Origin: Acidithiobacillus ferrivorans
Lineage (GTDB): Bacteria; Pseudomonadota; Gammaproteobacteria; Acidithiobacillales; Acidithiobacillaceae
Direction: 5' to 3'
DNA length: 48,200 bases
Assembly (NCBI GenBank): GCA_020723125.1
Contig: DYJM01000006.1
Location: forward strand, 1-48,200
The notes beneath the pieces were generated by a model, which made no database searches, was not told the origin of the DNA, and worked only from the letters and a program-made list of their open reading frames with translations. This document shows, in pieces, positions 35,237 through 44,023 of this stretch; position 1 is the stretch's first letter, and the number at the start of each line of letters is the position of its first letter. Both the position numbers and the translations under genes were made by a program.

Positions 35237-36526
35237 ATGAAACGTGGACATCAGGAACTCATCGTCGGCCTGGATATTGGTACTTCCAAAGTAGCCTGTA
35301 TTGTTGCGCAGTCCAAAGGTGGTCGTGAAGCAGAAATCATCGGGGTTGGTCAGCACCCATCCCGGGGCTTGAAAAAAGGCGTTGTCGTGGATATTGAATC
35401 CACGGTTCAGGCCATCACCCGTGCCGTGCAGGAAGCCGAGCTCATGGCCGGTGTGCAGATTCATGGCGCAGTGGTCGGCATCGCCGGCGGACACATTCGC
35501 GGCTACAACAGTCATGGTATTGTCGCCATCAAAAACAAGGAGGTCAGCAATGATGATGTAGGTCGGGTCATGGACGCGGCGCGCGCCATCGTGATCCCGC
35601 AGGATCAGAACGTCATTCATATTTTGCCCCAGGAATTCATGATTGACAGTCAGGAAGGGGTTCGCGAACCGGTCGGCATGTCGGGAGTACGTCTGGAAGC
35701 CCGGGTACATATTGTTACGGGTGCAGTCAGTGCCACCCAGAATATCGCCAAATGTGTGGAACGTTGCGGGCTGCAAGTCCAGGATCTGGTCCTCGAACAG
35801 CTGGCCTCGGCAGACGCAGTGCTCACCTCGGACGAAAAGGAACTGGGCGTTTGCCTGGTGGATATTGGTGGCGGGACTACCGATATCGCCATTTTCCGCG
35901 ATGGTGCTGTCCGCCATACGGCCGTCATTCCCATCGCCGGAGATCAGGTGACCAATGACATTGCCCTGGGTCTTCGCACCCCACCCGTCGAAGCTGAGCA
36001 AATCAAGAAGCTGTATGGTTGCGCCCTGGGTGATCTCATTCAGCAGGATGATGAAATCTCGGTCCCCAGCGTCGGCACCCGCCCGCCCCGCACCATTTCC
36101 CGGCGCATTCTCGGTGACATCATTGAGCCCCGCATCAAGGAACTTTTTGAACTCATCCAGGCAGAACTGCGGCGCACCGGCTATGAAGATTTGATTGCCG
36201 CTGGCGTCGTCATTACCGGAGGTTCCAGCCGTCTGGAAGGTATTGCCGAGCTGGCTGAAGAAATCCTCCATCTGCCGGTTCGCGTCGGTGAACCCATGCA
36301 TTTGCCGGGGATGGAAAATGTGGTTCGGGTGCCCGGACATGCCACGGGCGTAGGCCTGGTCATGTACGGATTACATAATCAACCCGCCGGACAAGGCGAA
36401 GCCGCAGTCGTCGTCCAGCCCAGGGCGGCCTATGAAGATCACAGTCAGGGACATGCCGGTATGGACACCAGCTTTGGTGGTGTTTTCCGGAAAATGCGCA
36501 ACTGGGTCCAGACCAGCTTCGGCTGA
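35237..36526 (+). CDS. ftsA: Cell division protein FtsA
   Basis: Actin-like ATPase that tethers FtsZ to the membrane. 429 residues. ATP site IVGLDIGTSKVACIVA, later VDIGGGTTDIAIF (phosphate 2) and ITGGSSRLEGI (adenosine). A 1C/SHS2 subdomain lies between about 85 and 165. The C-terminal FGGVFRKMRNWVQTSFG is the amphipathic membrane-targeting helix. AAGGAGAG lies about 9 nt before ATG 35237. Confidence 0.97.
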   Translation: MKRGHQELIVGLDIGTSKVACIVAQSKGGREAEIIGVGQHPSRGLKKGVVVDIESTVQAITRAVQEAELMAGVQIHGAVVGIAGGHIRGYNSHGIVAIKNKEVSNDDVGRVMDAARAIVIPQDQNVIHILPQEFMIDSQEGVREPVGMSGVRLEARVHIVTGAVSATQNIAKCVERCGLQVQDLVLEQLASADAVLTSDEKELGVCLVDIGGGTTDIAIFRDGAVRHTAVIPIAGDQVTNDIALGLRTPPVEAEQIKKLYGCALGDLIQQDDEISVPSVGTRPPRTISRRILGDIIEPRIKELFELIQAELRRTGYEDLIAAGVVITGGSSRLEGIAELAEEILHLPVRVGEPMHLPGMENVVRVPGHATGVGLVMYGLHNQPAGQGEAAVVVQPRAAYEDHSQGHAGMDTSFGGVFRKMRNWVQTSFG

Positions 36527-36573
36527 TCCCCACTTACACCAGAACCCATAGTTAACGAATCAGGAGAAATATC

Positions 36574-37752
36574 ATGTATGAATTGAACGAATGCGAACAG
36601 GACGGCGCCGTCATCAAGGTGATCGGCGTCGGTGGTGGTGGTGGTAACGCCATCAACAACATGTGTGGAGCCGGTCTGGAAGGTGTGGAATTCATTAGCG
36701 CCAATACGGATGCCCAGGCTTTGCGTCACTCACTGGCCAGTCGCACCATTCAGCTGGGTGCGCAGATTACCCGTGGTCTGGGTGCCGGGGCTGATCCCGA
36801 AGTCGGCCGCAAGGCAGCGGAAGAAGGTCGCGATGATATTCGTGCGGCCCTCGAAAAAGCGGATATGGTATTCATCACTACCGGCATGGGCGGCGGAACC
36901 GGTACGGGTGCAGCTCCTGTTGTTGCTGCCATTGCCCGGGACATGGGCATTCTGACGGTTGGGGTGGTAACCAAGCCCTTCAATTTTGAAGGCAAAAAAC
37001 GCCAGCAGCATGCCCTTTCCGGTATCGACGAACTTTCCCAGCATGTCGATTCTCTGGTCATTATTCCCAATGAGAAGCTGCTGGCCGTTCTGGGCACATC
37101 CATCAGCCTCAAGGATGCCTATCAGGCAGCAGACAACATTTTGTTGGGAGCGGTGCAGGGTATCTCCGAGCTGGTCACCCGTCCCGGCCTGATGAACCTG
37201 GATTTTGCCGATGTGCGTACGGTCATGTCGGACATGGGTCTGGCGATGATGGGTGCCGCCAGTGGCAAGGGTGAAAACCGCGCCAGGGATGCAGCGGCCC
37301 GCGCCGCATCCAGCCCGTTACTGGACGACATCAACCTCTCCGGGGCACGCGGTATTCTCGTCAACATCACGGCAGGTATGGACCTGACCCTGGGAGAATT
37401 CCAGGAAGTCGGCGAACTGATTCGCGGTTATGCAGCAGATGACGCCAATGTGAAGGTCGGTACAGTGCTGGATCCTGACCTGGATGGGGAATTGCGCGTC
37501 ACTGTGGTGGCCACGGGTTTGCAACGCGAACCTGTACGTTTGGCCGTGGAGAACATCCGGGGTCGTGGGGCTGCCAGTGCCAGCAATCCGAGCACCCCTT
37601 CCGACTGGCGCAATCTCGACATACCCGTGGGCATGCGTCACAACGAACGTCCGGCATCGGTTTCAGCCTCAAACCGCAACAATGGCACCGGTGGGGTTCA
37701 GGATTTTGCCGATCTGGATATACCTGCCTTTCTGCGCCGCCAGGCTGACTAA
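36574..37752 (+). CDS. ftsZ: Cell division protein FtsZ
   Basis: Tubulin-like GTPase forming the Z ring. 392 residues: N-terminal VIGVGGGGGNAINNM, tubulin signature GGGTGTGAAPVVAAIARD (about 108-125), T7-loop region NLDFADVRTVMSDMG, a variable Ser/Asn-rich linker (about 325-375), and the C-terminal peptide DIPAFLRRQ, which binds FtsA, ZipA and ZapD. A ribosome site CAGGAGAAA precedes ATG 36574 by about 6 nt. ZapD is encoded in this window too. It ends the cluster; a large inverted repeat follows. Confidence 0.98.
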   Translation: MYELNECEQDGAVIKVIGVGGGGGNAINNMCGAGLEGVEFISANTDAQALRHSLASRTIQLGAQITRGLGAGADPEVGRKAAEEGRDDIRAALEKADMVFITTGMGGGTGTGAAPVVAAIARDMGILTVGVVTKPFNFEGKKRQQHALSGIDELSQHVDSLVIIPNEKLLAVLGTSISLKDAYQAADNILLGAVQGISELVTRPGLMNLDFADVRTVMSDMGLAMMGAASGKGENRARDAAARAASSPLLDDINLSGARGILVNITAGMDLTLGEFQEVGELIRGYAADDANVKVGTVLDPDLDGELRVTVVATGLQREPVRLAVENIRGRGAASASNPSTPSDWRNLDIPVGMRHNERPASVSASNRNNGTGGVQDFADLDIPAFLRRQAD

Positions 37753-37753
37753 G

Positions 37754-37800
37754 GTCGGTACCGCCGGGTCAGCGCAGTAACGGCGCCTGACCCGGCCGAC
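37754..37800. terminator. Nested inverted repeat after ftsZ (probable bidirectional terminator)
   Basis: CCGGGTCAG (37764-37772) pairs perfectly with CTGACCCGG (37787-37795), and an outer GTCGG (37754-37758) with CCGAC (37796-37800). There is no T-run, so a classical intrinsic terminator is uncertain. It begins 2 bp after the ftsZ stop and covers the last codons of the convergent LRV gene, so it could insulate the two transcription units. Confidence 0.55.
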
Positions 37801-38194
37801 AACGTTCCTGACTAGGCCGTGGCCCCTTGGCTGCGGCTGTTCTTACCAGCTCATCCTCATCGGCAAGCAGCCCGGCACGCTGGATGTCCGTCAGCAGGGG
37901 ATTTCGGGCAATGGCATAACGCACATTGGGATCCCGATCCGTACAAAACTCCGCCACCTGCTCTGCGGATAAATCGGGTCTTTTCGCAATGCACAAGCGG
38001 ATCACGTAGTCGTCATCCCGAGCCAACGCCGCTACTTCTCCGGGCAGCAAATCCGCGCGTCTGGCAAAGTAACAGCGCGTCTGTACCCACTGCTCCCTCA
38101 GCAGGAAGGGACGATAGTGAGCAGGCAGTTCAGGACTCAGTGCCCATTTCAACCTTTCCTCCAGGCTCATACTCCGCCAGGACGCATCTGACAT
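37769..38194 (-). CDS. Leucine-rich-repeat-variant (LRV) protein
   Basis: A 141-residue protein with three helical repeats of 26 residues (about 33-58, 59-84, 85-110) and part of a fourth. Each follows a pattern like DDDYVIRLCIAKRPDLSAEQV, the LRV motif (D-x-x-x-VR-x-x-(I/V)A-x-x-P-x-L). LRV repeats were first seen in an Azotobacter protein with a 4Fe-4S cluster; here no such Cys cluster is present, although scattered Cys occur at 41, 68, 84 and 132. It follows the diiron gene by 17 nt with AGGA upstream, so they are likely co-transcribed. Probably a protein-binding scaffold; function unknown. Confidence 0.7.
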   Translation of the reverse strand: MSDASWRSMSLEERLKWALSPELPAHYRPFLLREQWVQTRCYFARRADLLPGEVAALARDDDYVIRLCIAKRPDLSAEQVAEFCTDRDPNVRYAIARNPLLTDIQRAGLLADEDELVRTAAAKGPRPSQERCRPGQAPLLR

Positions 38195-38211
38195 ACTTAA
38201 ACGTCCTGATG

Positions 38212-39069
38212 TCAGCCAGCGGCCATATGCCCGGATGCTCCGCGATCTGCACTGGACATGGCCTTACGATAACGGCTCAGATCCTTGGCACTCCGGATGG
38301 GAACCTCAAGCAGCGTGGAAAGATTGCGCAAAATGCCGTTGATGACCTTGCCTTCCCAGATGGCATCAAAATGAATCTGGGTATCCAGCCATCGCTCCAG
38401 CCAACCCGGATCCGGCAGGTGACTCTGGACACTATCCTCAGGGTACATCCCTTTATTCACATGCAAGTTGGTCGGATGCAAAGCCTTTGCTGTCTTGGTA
38501 TTGGCCATCAATACACCAATCTTGGCGAAAGCCAGACGCGCCGAGTCTCCCAGGCGCTCAATGGCCCGGCGCATATATTTCAGATAAATGCCCGCGTGCC
38601 GCGCTTCATCCTTGGACAGCACTTCGTAAATGGAACGAATGACCGGCTCGCTGTGCCACTGCGCCGCGCATTTGTACCAATGCGTCAAACGAATTTCCCC
38701 ACAGAAATGGAGCATCAGGGTTTCCATGGCGGGGGCAGGATCAAATTCAAATCGCACCTTGTGCAGCTCTTCCTCCGTCGGGAGATACTCGGGGGCAAAG
38801 CGGCGCAGGTATTCCATCAAAACCAGTGCATGCTTCTGTTCTTCATAGAACCAGATGGACATGAATGCCGAAAAATCCGAATCATCGCGATTGTCACGCA
38901 AAAACATTTCAGTCGCCGGAAGCGCCGACCACTCGGTCACAGCATTCATCTTGATGGTGCGCAGCTGCTCCTCACTCACCAGACTCCGATCAAACTGATC
39001 CCAGGGAATATCCGTCGCCATGTTCCAACGCGCGGCCTCCAGGGATTTAAATAATTCAGGGTATAACAT
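38212..39069 (-). CDS. Ferritin-like diiron protein (acyl-ACP desaturase-like)
   Basis: A 285-residue helical protein with the two ExxH pairs of diiron oxidases: EEQKH (Glu77, His80) and DEARH (Glu155, His158), plus Glu near 46 or 54 and Glu125 as the other ligands. The layout and the motifs are like soluble acyl-ACP desaturases/ferritin-like oxidases, but the protein is shorter. No signal peptide. ATG at 39069 is preferred, with GAGAGGTGG upstream; the longer frame starts at TTG 39099. The gene precedes the LRV gene and diverges from aroQ. Substrate unknown: fatty acid desaturation, another oxidation, or peroxide/iron handling are possible. Confidence 0.75.
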   Translation of the reverse strand: MLYPELFKSLEAARWNMATDIPWDQFDRSLVSEEQLRTIKMNAVTEWSALPATEMFLRDNRDDSDFSAFMSIWFYEEQKHALVLMEYLRRFAPEYLPTEEELHKVRFEFDPAPAMETLMLHFCGEIRLTHWYKCAAQWHSEPVIRSIYEVLSKDEARHAGIYLKYMRRAIERLGDSARLAFAKIGVLMANTKTAKALHPTNLHVNKGMYPEDSVQSHLPDPGWLERWLDTQIHFDAIWEGKVINGILRNLSTLLEVPIRSAKDLSRYRKAMSSADRGASGHMAAG

Positions 39070-39106
39070 GGCAAAGCCACCTCTCTCCGGCGTCGTCAAT
39101 CACAAT

Positions 39107-39121
39107 AGGTCGCAGCGACCT
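39107..39121. promoter_or_regulatory. Perfect inverted repeat upstream of diiron gene
   Basis: AGGTCG-CAG-CGACCT, 6-bp arms with a 3-nt centre, 38-52 bp upstream of the diiron gene start. It could be a dimer operator or a leader hairpin. No known regulator is recognised. Confidence 0.4.
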
Positions 39122-39157
39122 GTCTGGGCTGCACCATACTGCCAGCAACCCCCATGG

Positions 39158-39185
39158 ACCATATATTGGGTGTATTCTACGTCAA
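39158..39185 (-). promoter_or_regulatory. Candidate promoter for diiron-LRV genes
   Basis: On the minus strand TTGACG (39185-39180) is followed after 16 bp by TATGGT (39163-39158). The -35 is good, the -10 weak. A transcript would begin near 39151 and carry the inverted repeat at 39107-39121 in its leader. Confidence 0.35.
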
Positions 39186-39302
39186 ATCAACGCGTGGGGC
39201 GATGCCTGCAAAAAGTCATGAGGACCTCGGTGGCGTTTCGACCTAGATTTATGCGCGCATTTGCGGCAGACTTCAGTTTATTCTTGATGTTACGCGGAAG
39301 CC

Positions 39303-39761
39303 ATGGCTGTATCTGATCCTCACATATTGGTACTGCACGGACCGAACCTGAACCTTCTGGGTCAGCGTGAGCCGGCACACTACGGCCACAGTACCCTGGC
39401 CGACATAGACGCCAAACTGGCCGCCATGGCCAAGGCCTGGGGTTGGGCCTTGAGCAGCTTGCAAAGTAATGCCGAGCACCAACTGATAGATGCCGTGCAG
39501 CTTGCCCCCAAGCAGGGTGTCAGCAACATCATCATCAATCCTGCTGCGTTTACCCACACCAGCGTGGCCCTGCGGGATGCCCTGAGTGCCGTGGCGATTC
39601 CGTTCATTGAGGTACATTTGTCCAACATTCATGCGCGGGAACCCTTCCGTCAGCATTCCTACTTTTCCGACATGGCCCAAGGAGTCATCGCCGGATTGGG
39701 TGCTGATGGCTACTTCCTCGCTCTGGAAGCCATTTACCGGCGTTTCTCACGCCCTGACTAA
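39303..39761 (+). CDS. aroQ: Type II 3-dehydroquinate dehydratase
   Basis: Third step of the shikimate pathway, by the dodecameric type II enzyme. 152 residues. Motifs: [20 protein letters not shown], containing the catalytic Tyr and flexible lid; [16 protein letters not shown], with Asn and His of the active site; and [20 protein letters not shown] at 39303 has GGAAG close upstream. It is followed by accB 19 nt later, a conserved aroQ-accB-accC order in gammaproteobacteria. Confidence 0.97.
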   Translation: MAVSDPHILVLHGPNLNLLGQREPAHYGHSTLADIDAKLAAMAKAWGWALSSLQSNAEHQLIDAVQLAPKQGVSNIIINPAAFTHTSVALRDALSAVAIPFIEVHLSNIHAREPFRQHSYFSDMAQGVIAGLGADGYFLALEAIYRRFSRPD

Positions 39762-39780
39762 ACGCACAATAAGGAAAAGC

Positions 39781-40248
39781 ATGGATATCCAATTCATTCG
39801 TCGCCTTGCCGAATTACTTGAAAAAAGCGCTATTGACGAAATTGAAGTTGTGGAAGGTGAAAGCAAGGTGCGTATTACCCGACATGCAGCACCTGTCGTC
39901 CCGCAAAATGTGACCTACCACACGCAGCCAGCCCCGATGCCGATGCCAGCAGCGGAAACACCGCAACCGCCCGCACCAGCGCCATCCCCTGAAGTCGCCC
40001 CCCAGGGCTACATGATCAAGTCCCCCATGGTCGGCACCTTCTATCGGGCGCCTTCACCGGAAGCCGCGCCTTTTGTTGAAGAAGGCAGCACCGTCAAGGC
40101 TGGTCAGACCCTGTGCATTATCGAAGCCATGAAATTGCTGAATGAAATCGAGGCCGATGTCTCCGGCAAAATCATCAAGGTGCTGGTCAGTAACGGCCAG
40201 CCCGTAGAATACGGTGAACCACTCTTTATTATTGCACCAGCGGATTGA
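39781..40248 (+). CDS. accB: Biotin carboxyl carrier protein of acetyl-CoA carboxylase
   Basis: Carries the biotin that shuttles CO2 between AccC and the AccAD transferase. 155 residues: N-terminal region [15 protein letters not shown], a Pro/Ala-rich mobile linker (about 40-78), and the biotinyl domain with [19 protein letters not shown], including the thumb, and EAMKLLNE, whose Lys is biotinylated. ATG at 39781 follows AAGGAAAAGC. One base separates it from accC. Confidence 0.97.
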   Translation: MDIQFIRRLAELLEKSAIDEIEVVEGESKVRITRHAAPVVPQNVTYHTQPAPMPMPAAETPQPPAPAPSPEVAPQGYMIKSPMVGTFYRAPSPEAAPFVEEGSTVKAGQTLCIIEAMKLLNEIEADVSGKIIKVLVSNGQPVEYGEPLFIIAPAD

Positions 40249-40249
40249 T

Positions 40250-41596
40250 ATGTTTGAAAAAATCCTCATCGCCAACCGGGGCGAAATTGCCCTGCGCATT
40301 CAGCGTGCCTGTCGTGAGCTGGGTATCCGCACGGTAGCCGTACATTCCGAACCCGACCGTGACCTGATGCACGTCAAGCTGGCCGATGAATCAGTCTGTA
40401 TCGGCCCCGCTCCCAGTGATCAAAGCTATTTGAATGTCCCGGCGGTCATTGCTGCTGCAGAAGTCACCGACGCCGAAGCCATTCATCCCGGCTACGGATT
40501 TTTGTCGGAAAATGCCGATTTTGCCGAAAGGGTGGAAAACAGCGGTTTTGCATTTATTGGTCCCCGTGCAGAAACCATTCGTCTGATGGGAGATAAAATC
40601 GCGGCCAAGGCCGCCATGATCAAAGCCGGAGTGCCCTGCGTTCCCGGGTCTGATGGTCCCTTACCCGATGACAATGAAGCCCTCAAAAAGCTGGCAAGGG
40701 AAATCGGTTATCCCGTCATACTCAAGGCTGCCGGGGGCGGTGGCGGACGCGGCATGCGCGTTGTCCACACCGAGGCACATTTGATCAACGCGGCCAACCT
40801 GACCCGGGCAGAAGCAGGCAAGGCTTTTGGCAACCCAACCCTGTATATGGAAAAGTTTCTGGAAACACCCCGCCATATTGAATTCCAGGTACTCTGCGAT
40901 GCGCACGGCCATTGCGTACACCTCGGTGAACGGGACTGCTCCGTACAACGGCGCCACCAGAAGGTCATTGAGGAAGCACCGGCTCCGGGCATTACCGATC
41001 AACAACGCGCCGAAATTGGTGCAGCAGTGGTCAAAGCCTGTTCCGCCATGGGCTATCGCGGTGCCGGAACCATTGAGTTTCTTTACGATCCCGGCAGTAA
41101 AACCTTTTACTTTATCGAGATGAACACCCGCGTCCAGGTAGAGCATCCCGTGACTGAAATGATTAGCGGTGTAGATATTGTCAAGGCGCAGATTCTGATT
41201 GCGGCAGGCAAGCCTCTCCCTTTCCGGCAGGAAGATGTCCGCTTGCAGGGACATGCCATTGAATGCCGCATCAACGCTGAGGATCCTGAAAAATTCGTGC
41301 CCTCACCCGGGCAAATCACGGCCTGGCACCCACCCGGCGGTCCGGGAATTCGGGTAGACAGCCATATATATGCCGGTTATCGGGTACCGCCTTTCTATGA
41401 TTCCATGATCGGCAAAATCATCGCCTATGGAAATGATCGGGAAGAAGCCCAGATGCGTATGCGCAGCGCCCTGCGGGAAACCAGCATTGAAGGCATCCAG
41501 ACCAACATTCTTCTGCATCGCCGTATTCTTGAAGAAGCCCAATATGCAGCCGGTGAAGTGAACATCCATTATCTGGAGGCACTGCTCGCGCTATGA
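40250..41596 (+). CDS. accC: Biotin carboxylase of acetyl-CoA carboxylase
   Basis: ATP-grasp enzyme that carboxylates biotin on AccB with bicarbonate, providing malonyl-CoA for fatty acid and lipid A synthesis. 448 residues: [16 protein letters not shown] start, the glycine-rich ATP loop [14 protein letters not shown], the [21 protein letters not shown] signature (split here at 20 or fewer: [12 protein letters not shown]), and [16 protein letters not shown] at the active site. ATG at 40250 shares no base with accB. Overlaps prmA by 4 nt. Confidence 0.97.
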   Translation: MFEKILIANRGEIALRIQRACRELGIRTVAVHSEPDRDLMHVKLADESVCIGPAPSDQSYLNVPAVIAAAEVTDAEAIHPGYGFLSENADFAERVENSGFAFIGPRAETIRLMGDKIAAKAAMIKAGVPCVPGSDGPLPDDNEALKKLAREIGYPVILKAAGGGGGRGMRVVHTEAHLINAANLTRAEAGKAFGNPTLYMEKFLETPRHIEFQVLCDAHGHCVHLGERDCSVQRRHQKVIEEAPAPGITDQQRAEIGAAVVKACSAMGYRGAGTIEFLYDPGSKTFYFIEMNTRVQVEHPVTEMISGVDIVKAQILIAAGKPLPFRQEDVRLQGHAIECRINAEDPEKFVPSPGQITAWHPPGGPGIRVDSHIYAGYRVPPFYDSMIGKIIAYGNDREEAQMRMRSALRETSIEGIQTNILLHRRILEEAQYAAGEVNIHYLEALLAL

Positions 41597-42471
41597 ACAT
41601 TGCGTGGTGGCAACTGAGCCTTCAGGTTCCGGCCGACTCTGCCGCACAGGTGGAAACACAATTGCAGGAGGCAGGTGCTGACGCCATCACTTTTTTGGAG
41701 CTGGATACCAGCGAAGCACTTTTTATTGAAGGAGAGCTCTGGCAGAAAAGTCGGTGTCAGGCGCTTTTTGCTGCCGAAAACCACAGCGAAGCCAGCATTC
41801 ATGCCTTAGTAAACCTGGCCGGTTGGCAAAATTACGGAGCCTCCGTCCAGGCTTTGGAAGATCAGGATTGGGTATCCAGTACCCAGGCACAATTTCCGGC
41901 CCGTCAGTTTGGAAAACTCTGGGTGGTTCCCAGCTGGGATCAAGCACCACAAGATACCCGCTACGAACTGCACCTCGACCCCGGCCAGGCCTTTGGTACC
42001 GGGGCGCATCCTACCACTTCGCGCTGCCTGCACTTTCTGGAAAGCCACATTCAAGGTGGCGAGTGCATTGTGGATTATGGCTGCGGCTCAGGCATTCTCG
42101 CTATTGCTGCTTTGCTTTTGGGTGCGAAAGAAGCTTATGGAGTCGATACCGACCCTATTGCGCTGCAAGTAGCCATGGACAACGCCCAACGCAATGGCGT
42201 CGCGGAGCGACTGCGACTGTCCCTGCCGGAAGCAACACCACTGCCCCTGGCGGATATTCTGGTTGCCAACATTCTGGCCGGGCCCCTGCTCAGTCTTGCC
42301 CCGACGCTGGCTGCATTGACCAGGCCAGGAGGATGGATTGCCCTCTCCGGCATTCTCCACAGCCAGGAAACCGGCATTCAAAATGCCTATGCGCCCTATT
42401 TTAATTTAGCCGCCCCGCAACATGAAGAAGACTGGTCCCTGCTGTATGGCCAGCGAAAATCCGGAGACTGA
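41593..42471 (+). CDS. prmA: Ribosomal protein L11 methyltransferase
   Basis: Trimethylates ribosomal protein L11. 292 residues: an N-terminal substrate-recognition domain, the [17 protein letters not shown] signature, SAM motif [15 protein letters not shown] followed by [20 protein letters not shown], and motif [17 protein letters not shown] at 41593 overlaps the accC stop as ATGA. The next gene is the DUF3426 protein, 3 nt downstream. Confidence 0.96.
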   Translation: MNIAWWQLSLQVPADSAAQVETQLQEAGADAITFLELDTSEALFIEGELWQKSRCQALFAAENHSEASIHALVNLAGWQNYGASVQALEDQDWVSSTQAQFPARQFGKLWVVPSWDQAPQDTRYELHLDPGQAFGTGAHPTTSRCLHFLESHIQGGECIVDYGCGSGILAIAALLLGAKEAYGVDTDPIALQVAMDNAQRNGVAERLRLSLPEATPLPLADILVANILAGPLLSLAPTLAALTRPGGWIALSGILHSQETGIQNAYAPYFNLAAPQHEEDWSLLYGQRKSGD

Positions 42472-42474
42472 ACC

Positions 42475-43107
42475 ATGGAAATAACCTGCCCGCGTTGCGA
42501 GTCCACTTTCAGCGTGGAAGCAAAGGCCCTGCAACAACATCACTATCAAGTGAAATGTGGCGTCTGCCAGCACGTCTTCCAGGTAAACCCGGACGAAGAA
42601 ACCAGTGCAGCCGGCGCCCATCTGGGGCAACGTCTGGGCCGTTATTTACTCCTGTTGATTATTTTCCTGTTGATTTTGGCGCTGATTGGACAAATCCTCT
42701 GGTCAACGGACGTCTATAGTTATGCAGCCAACAGTGCGCCCATCCGCCGTGCCATGATCCAGGGTGCCAACATATTAGGTACACAGATTTCCTGGCCGGG
42801 ACCCAATAGGGAAATGCGCATTGTCGATAGCCATGTCACAGCGCTGGATAATCACCTGGCTGAAATTACCGGAAAAATGGAGAATCTGGCGGGGCACGTG
42901 CAGGCGTACCCGGTCATCCAGGTCACGCTGAGCAATGTTTACGGTGCACCCATTGCCCATCTGCAATTCACGCCTAAAGAATATCTGGCAAAGCCGGAAG
43001 AGAGCATCTCCGGATTTTTATCCCATGCACCCGTTCAGTTCTCCATCAAGAGTCCGAAACTGATTGCCGCTGCAGGCTATCAGGTCACTCTGCTCAGTCA
43101 ACCCTGA
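42475..43107 (+). CDS. Zinc-ribbon and DUF3426 membrane protein
   Basis: A 210-residue protein with an MJ0042-type zinc finger at the N-terminus (CPRCESTFSV, then CGVCQHVFQV, four Cys as two CxxC pairs), one membrane helix (about 58-77, YLLLLIIFLLILALIG) and a periplasmic DUF3426 domain (about 90-210, with QVTLSNVYGAPIAHLQFTP and the terminal QVTLLSQP). Members are widespread between prmA and fis-like genes in beta- and gammaproteobacteria. Function unknown. In E. coli dusB takes this place. Confidence 0.85.
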   Translation: MEITCPRCESTFSVEAKALQQHHYQVKCGVCQHVFQVNPDEETSAAGAHLGQRLGRYLLLLIIFLLILALIGQILWSTDVYSYAANSAPIRRAMIQGANILGTQISWPGPNREMRIVDSHVTALDNHLAEITGKMENLAGHVQAYPVIQVTLSNVYGAPIAHLQFTPKEYLAKPEESISGFLSHAPVQFSIKSPKLIAAAGYQVTLLSQP

Positions 43108-43118
43108 GGAGCAGGATC

Positions 43119-43361
43119 ATGGCAACAGAATCGATGACTCTGAGTGACTGCGTGGTCATGATCGTGGATCGTTATCTGGACGATCTGCAAGGAGAAGCAC
43201 CAAACAACCTGCACGCCCGGATTATTGAACAAGTGGAGTGCGCCCTGCTCGAACACACCCTGAAAAAATGTGAGGGTCAACGGGGTATGGCAGCCCAATG
43301 GCTGGGTATCAATCGCAATACCTTGCGAAAAAAACTGCAAAACTACGGGCTGGACAGCTGA
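43119..43361 (+). CDS. fis: DNA-binding protein Fis
   Basis: Nucleoid-associated protein that bends DNA and stimulates rRNA promoters. 80 residues, shorter at the N-terminus than E. coli Fis (98). The C-terminal helix-turn-helix is well preserved: ALLEHTLKKCEGQRGMAAQWLGINRNTLRKKLQ, quoted in parts as EHTLKKCEGQRGMAAQWLG and NRNTLRKKLQNYGL. ATG at 43119 has GAGGAGCAGG upstream. The beta-hairpin arms used for Hin/Gin activation may be reduced. Its end overlaps the convergent transglycosylase gene by 19 bp. Confidence 0.93.
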   Translation: MATESMTLSDCVVMIVDRYLDDLQGEAPNNLHARIIEQVECALLEHTLKKCEGQRGMAAQWLGINRNTLRKKLQNYGLDS

Positions 43362-44023
43362 ATAAGCTGCGGAGAGGCTGAAACCGGAGTGGGCAGATGA
43401 TCAATGACCCCCAGGCTTGGGCCAGAGCTGCTGCCATTGAGATAACGCTGGTAATAAGCCAGCACCCGAGGTACATAGGCCTGGGTTTCGGCAAAGGGAG
43501 GAATGCGATAACCCGCCTGAATAACCGCACCGGCACCGGCATTATAGGCGGCCACGGCCAGTTTCAGATCACCGCTGAACTTACGCAGCAGATGGGCCAG
43601 ATAAGCAGTGCCACCATTGATGTTTTCGGCCGGACTGAAAGAGTTGGAAACCCCGAAACGGGCCGCCGTAGCCGGAATCAACTGCATCAGACCAATGGCT
43701 CCCTTGGGTGAAACCGCACCGGCGTTATAACCGGATTCGGCAGAAATGACGGCATTGACCAAAGCCGGACTCACCCCGTAGCGGCTGGCCGCCGCATGAA
43801 TCAGCGACTGATATTGCTGTTTGGCTGCCCGGTTGAAGTCGGCGCGAGCCGTAGCTACCGGCATTTTCGGGGTGCGCATGACCAGGTGATACGCGCTGTT
43901 TCCATCCGGAACATTGGTCAGATGCACGACCCCATGGCTATCTGTATAGGCGTAGATATTTGCCTCGGCCGCCCCCGCAATCAGGAGCAACAGCAGTCCA
44001 CAGAAACCCGCCTGAATTTTCAT
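43343..44023 (-). CDS. SLT-domain lytic transglycosylase with DUF4124
   Basis: A 226-residue secreted enzyme predicted to cleave peptidoglycan glycan strands. A signal peptide covers about residues 1-21 (FCGLLLLLIAGAAEA), then a short DUF4124 (IYAYTDSHGVVHLTNVPD), and the Slt domain at about 80-210: ISAESGYNAGAVSPKGAIGL with catalytic Glu, LMQLIPATAARFGV, NINGGTAYLAHLL and AVAAYNAGAGAV. ATG at 44023 overlaps the sspB stop (ATGA). Soluble periplasmic, since no lipobox is seen. Confidence 0.92.
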   Translation of the reverse strand: MKIQAGFCGLLLLLIAGAAEANIYAYTDSHGVVHLTNVPDGNSAYHLVMRTPKMPVATARADFNRAAKQQYQSLIHAAASRYGVSPALVNAVISAESGYNAGAVSPKGAIGLMQLIPATAARFGVSNSFSPAENINGGTAYLAHLLRKFSGDLKLAVAAYNAGAGAVIQAGYRIPPFAETQAYVPRVLAYYQRYLNGSSSGPSLGVIDHLPTPVSASPQLIQLSSP

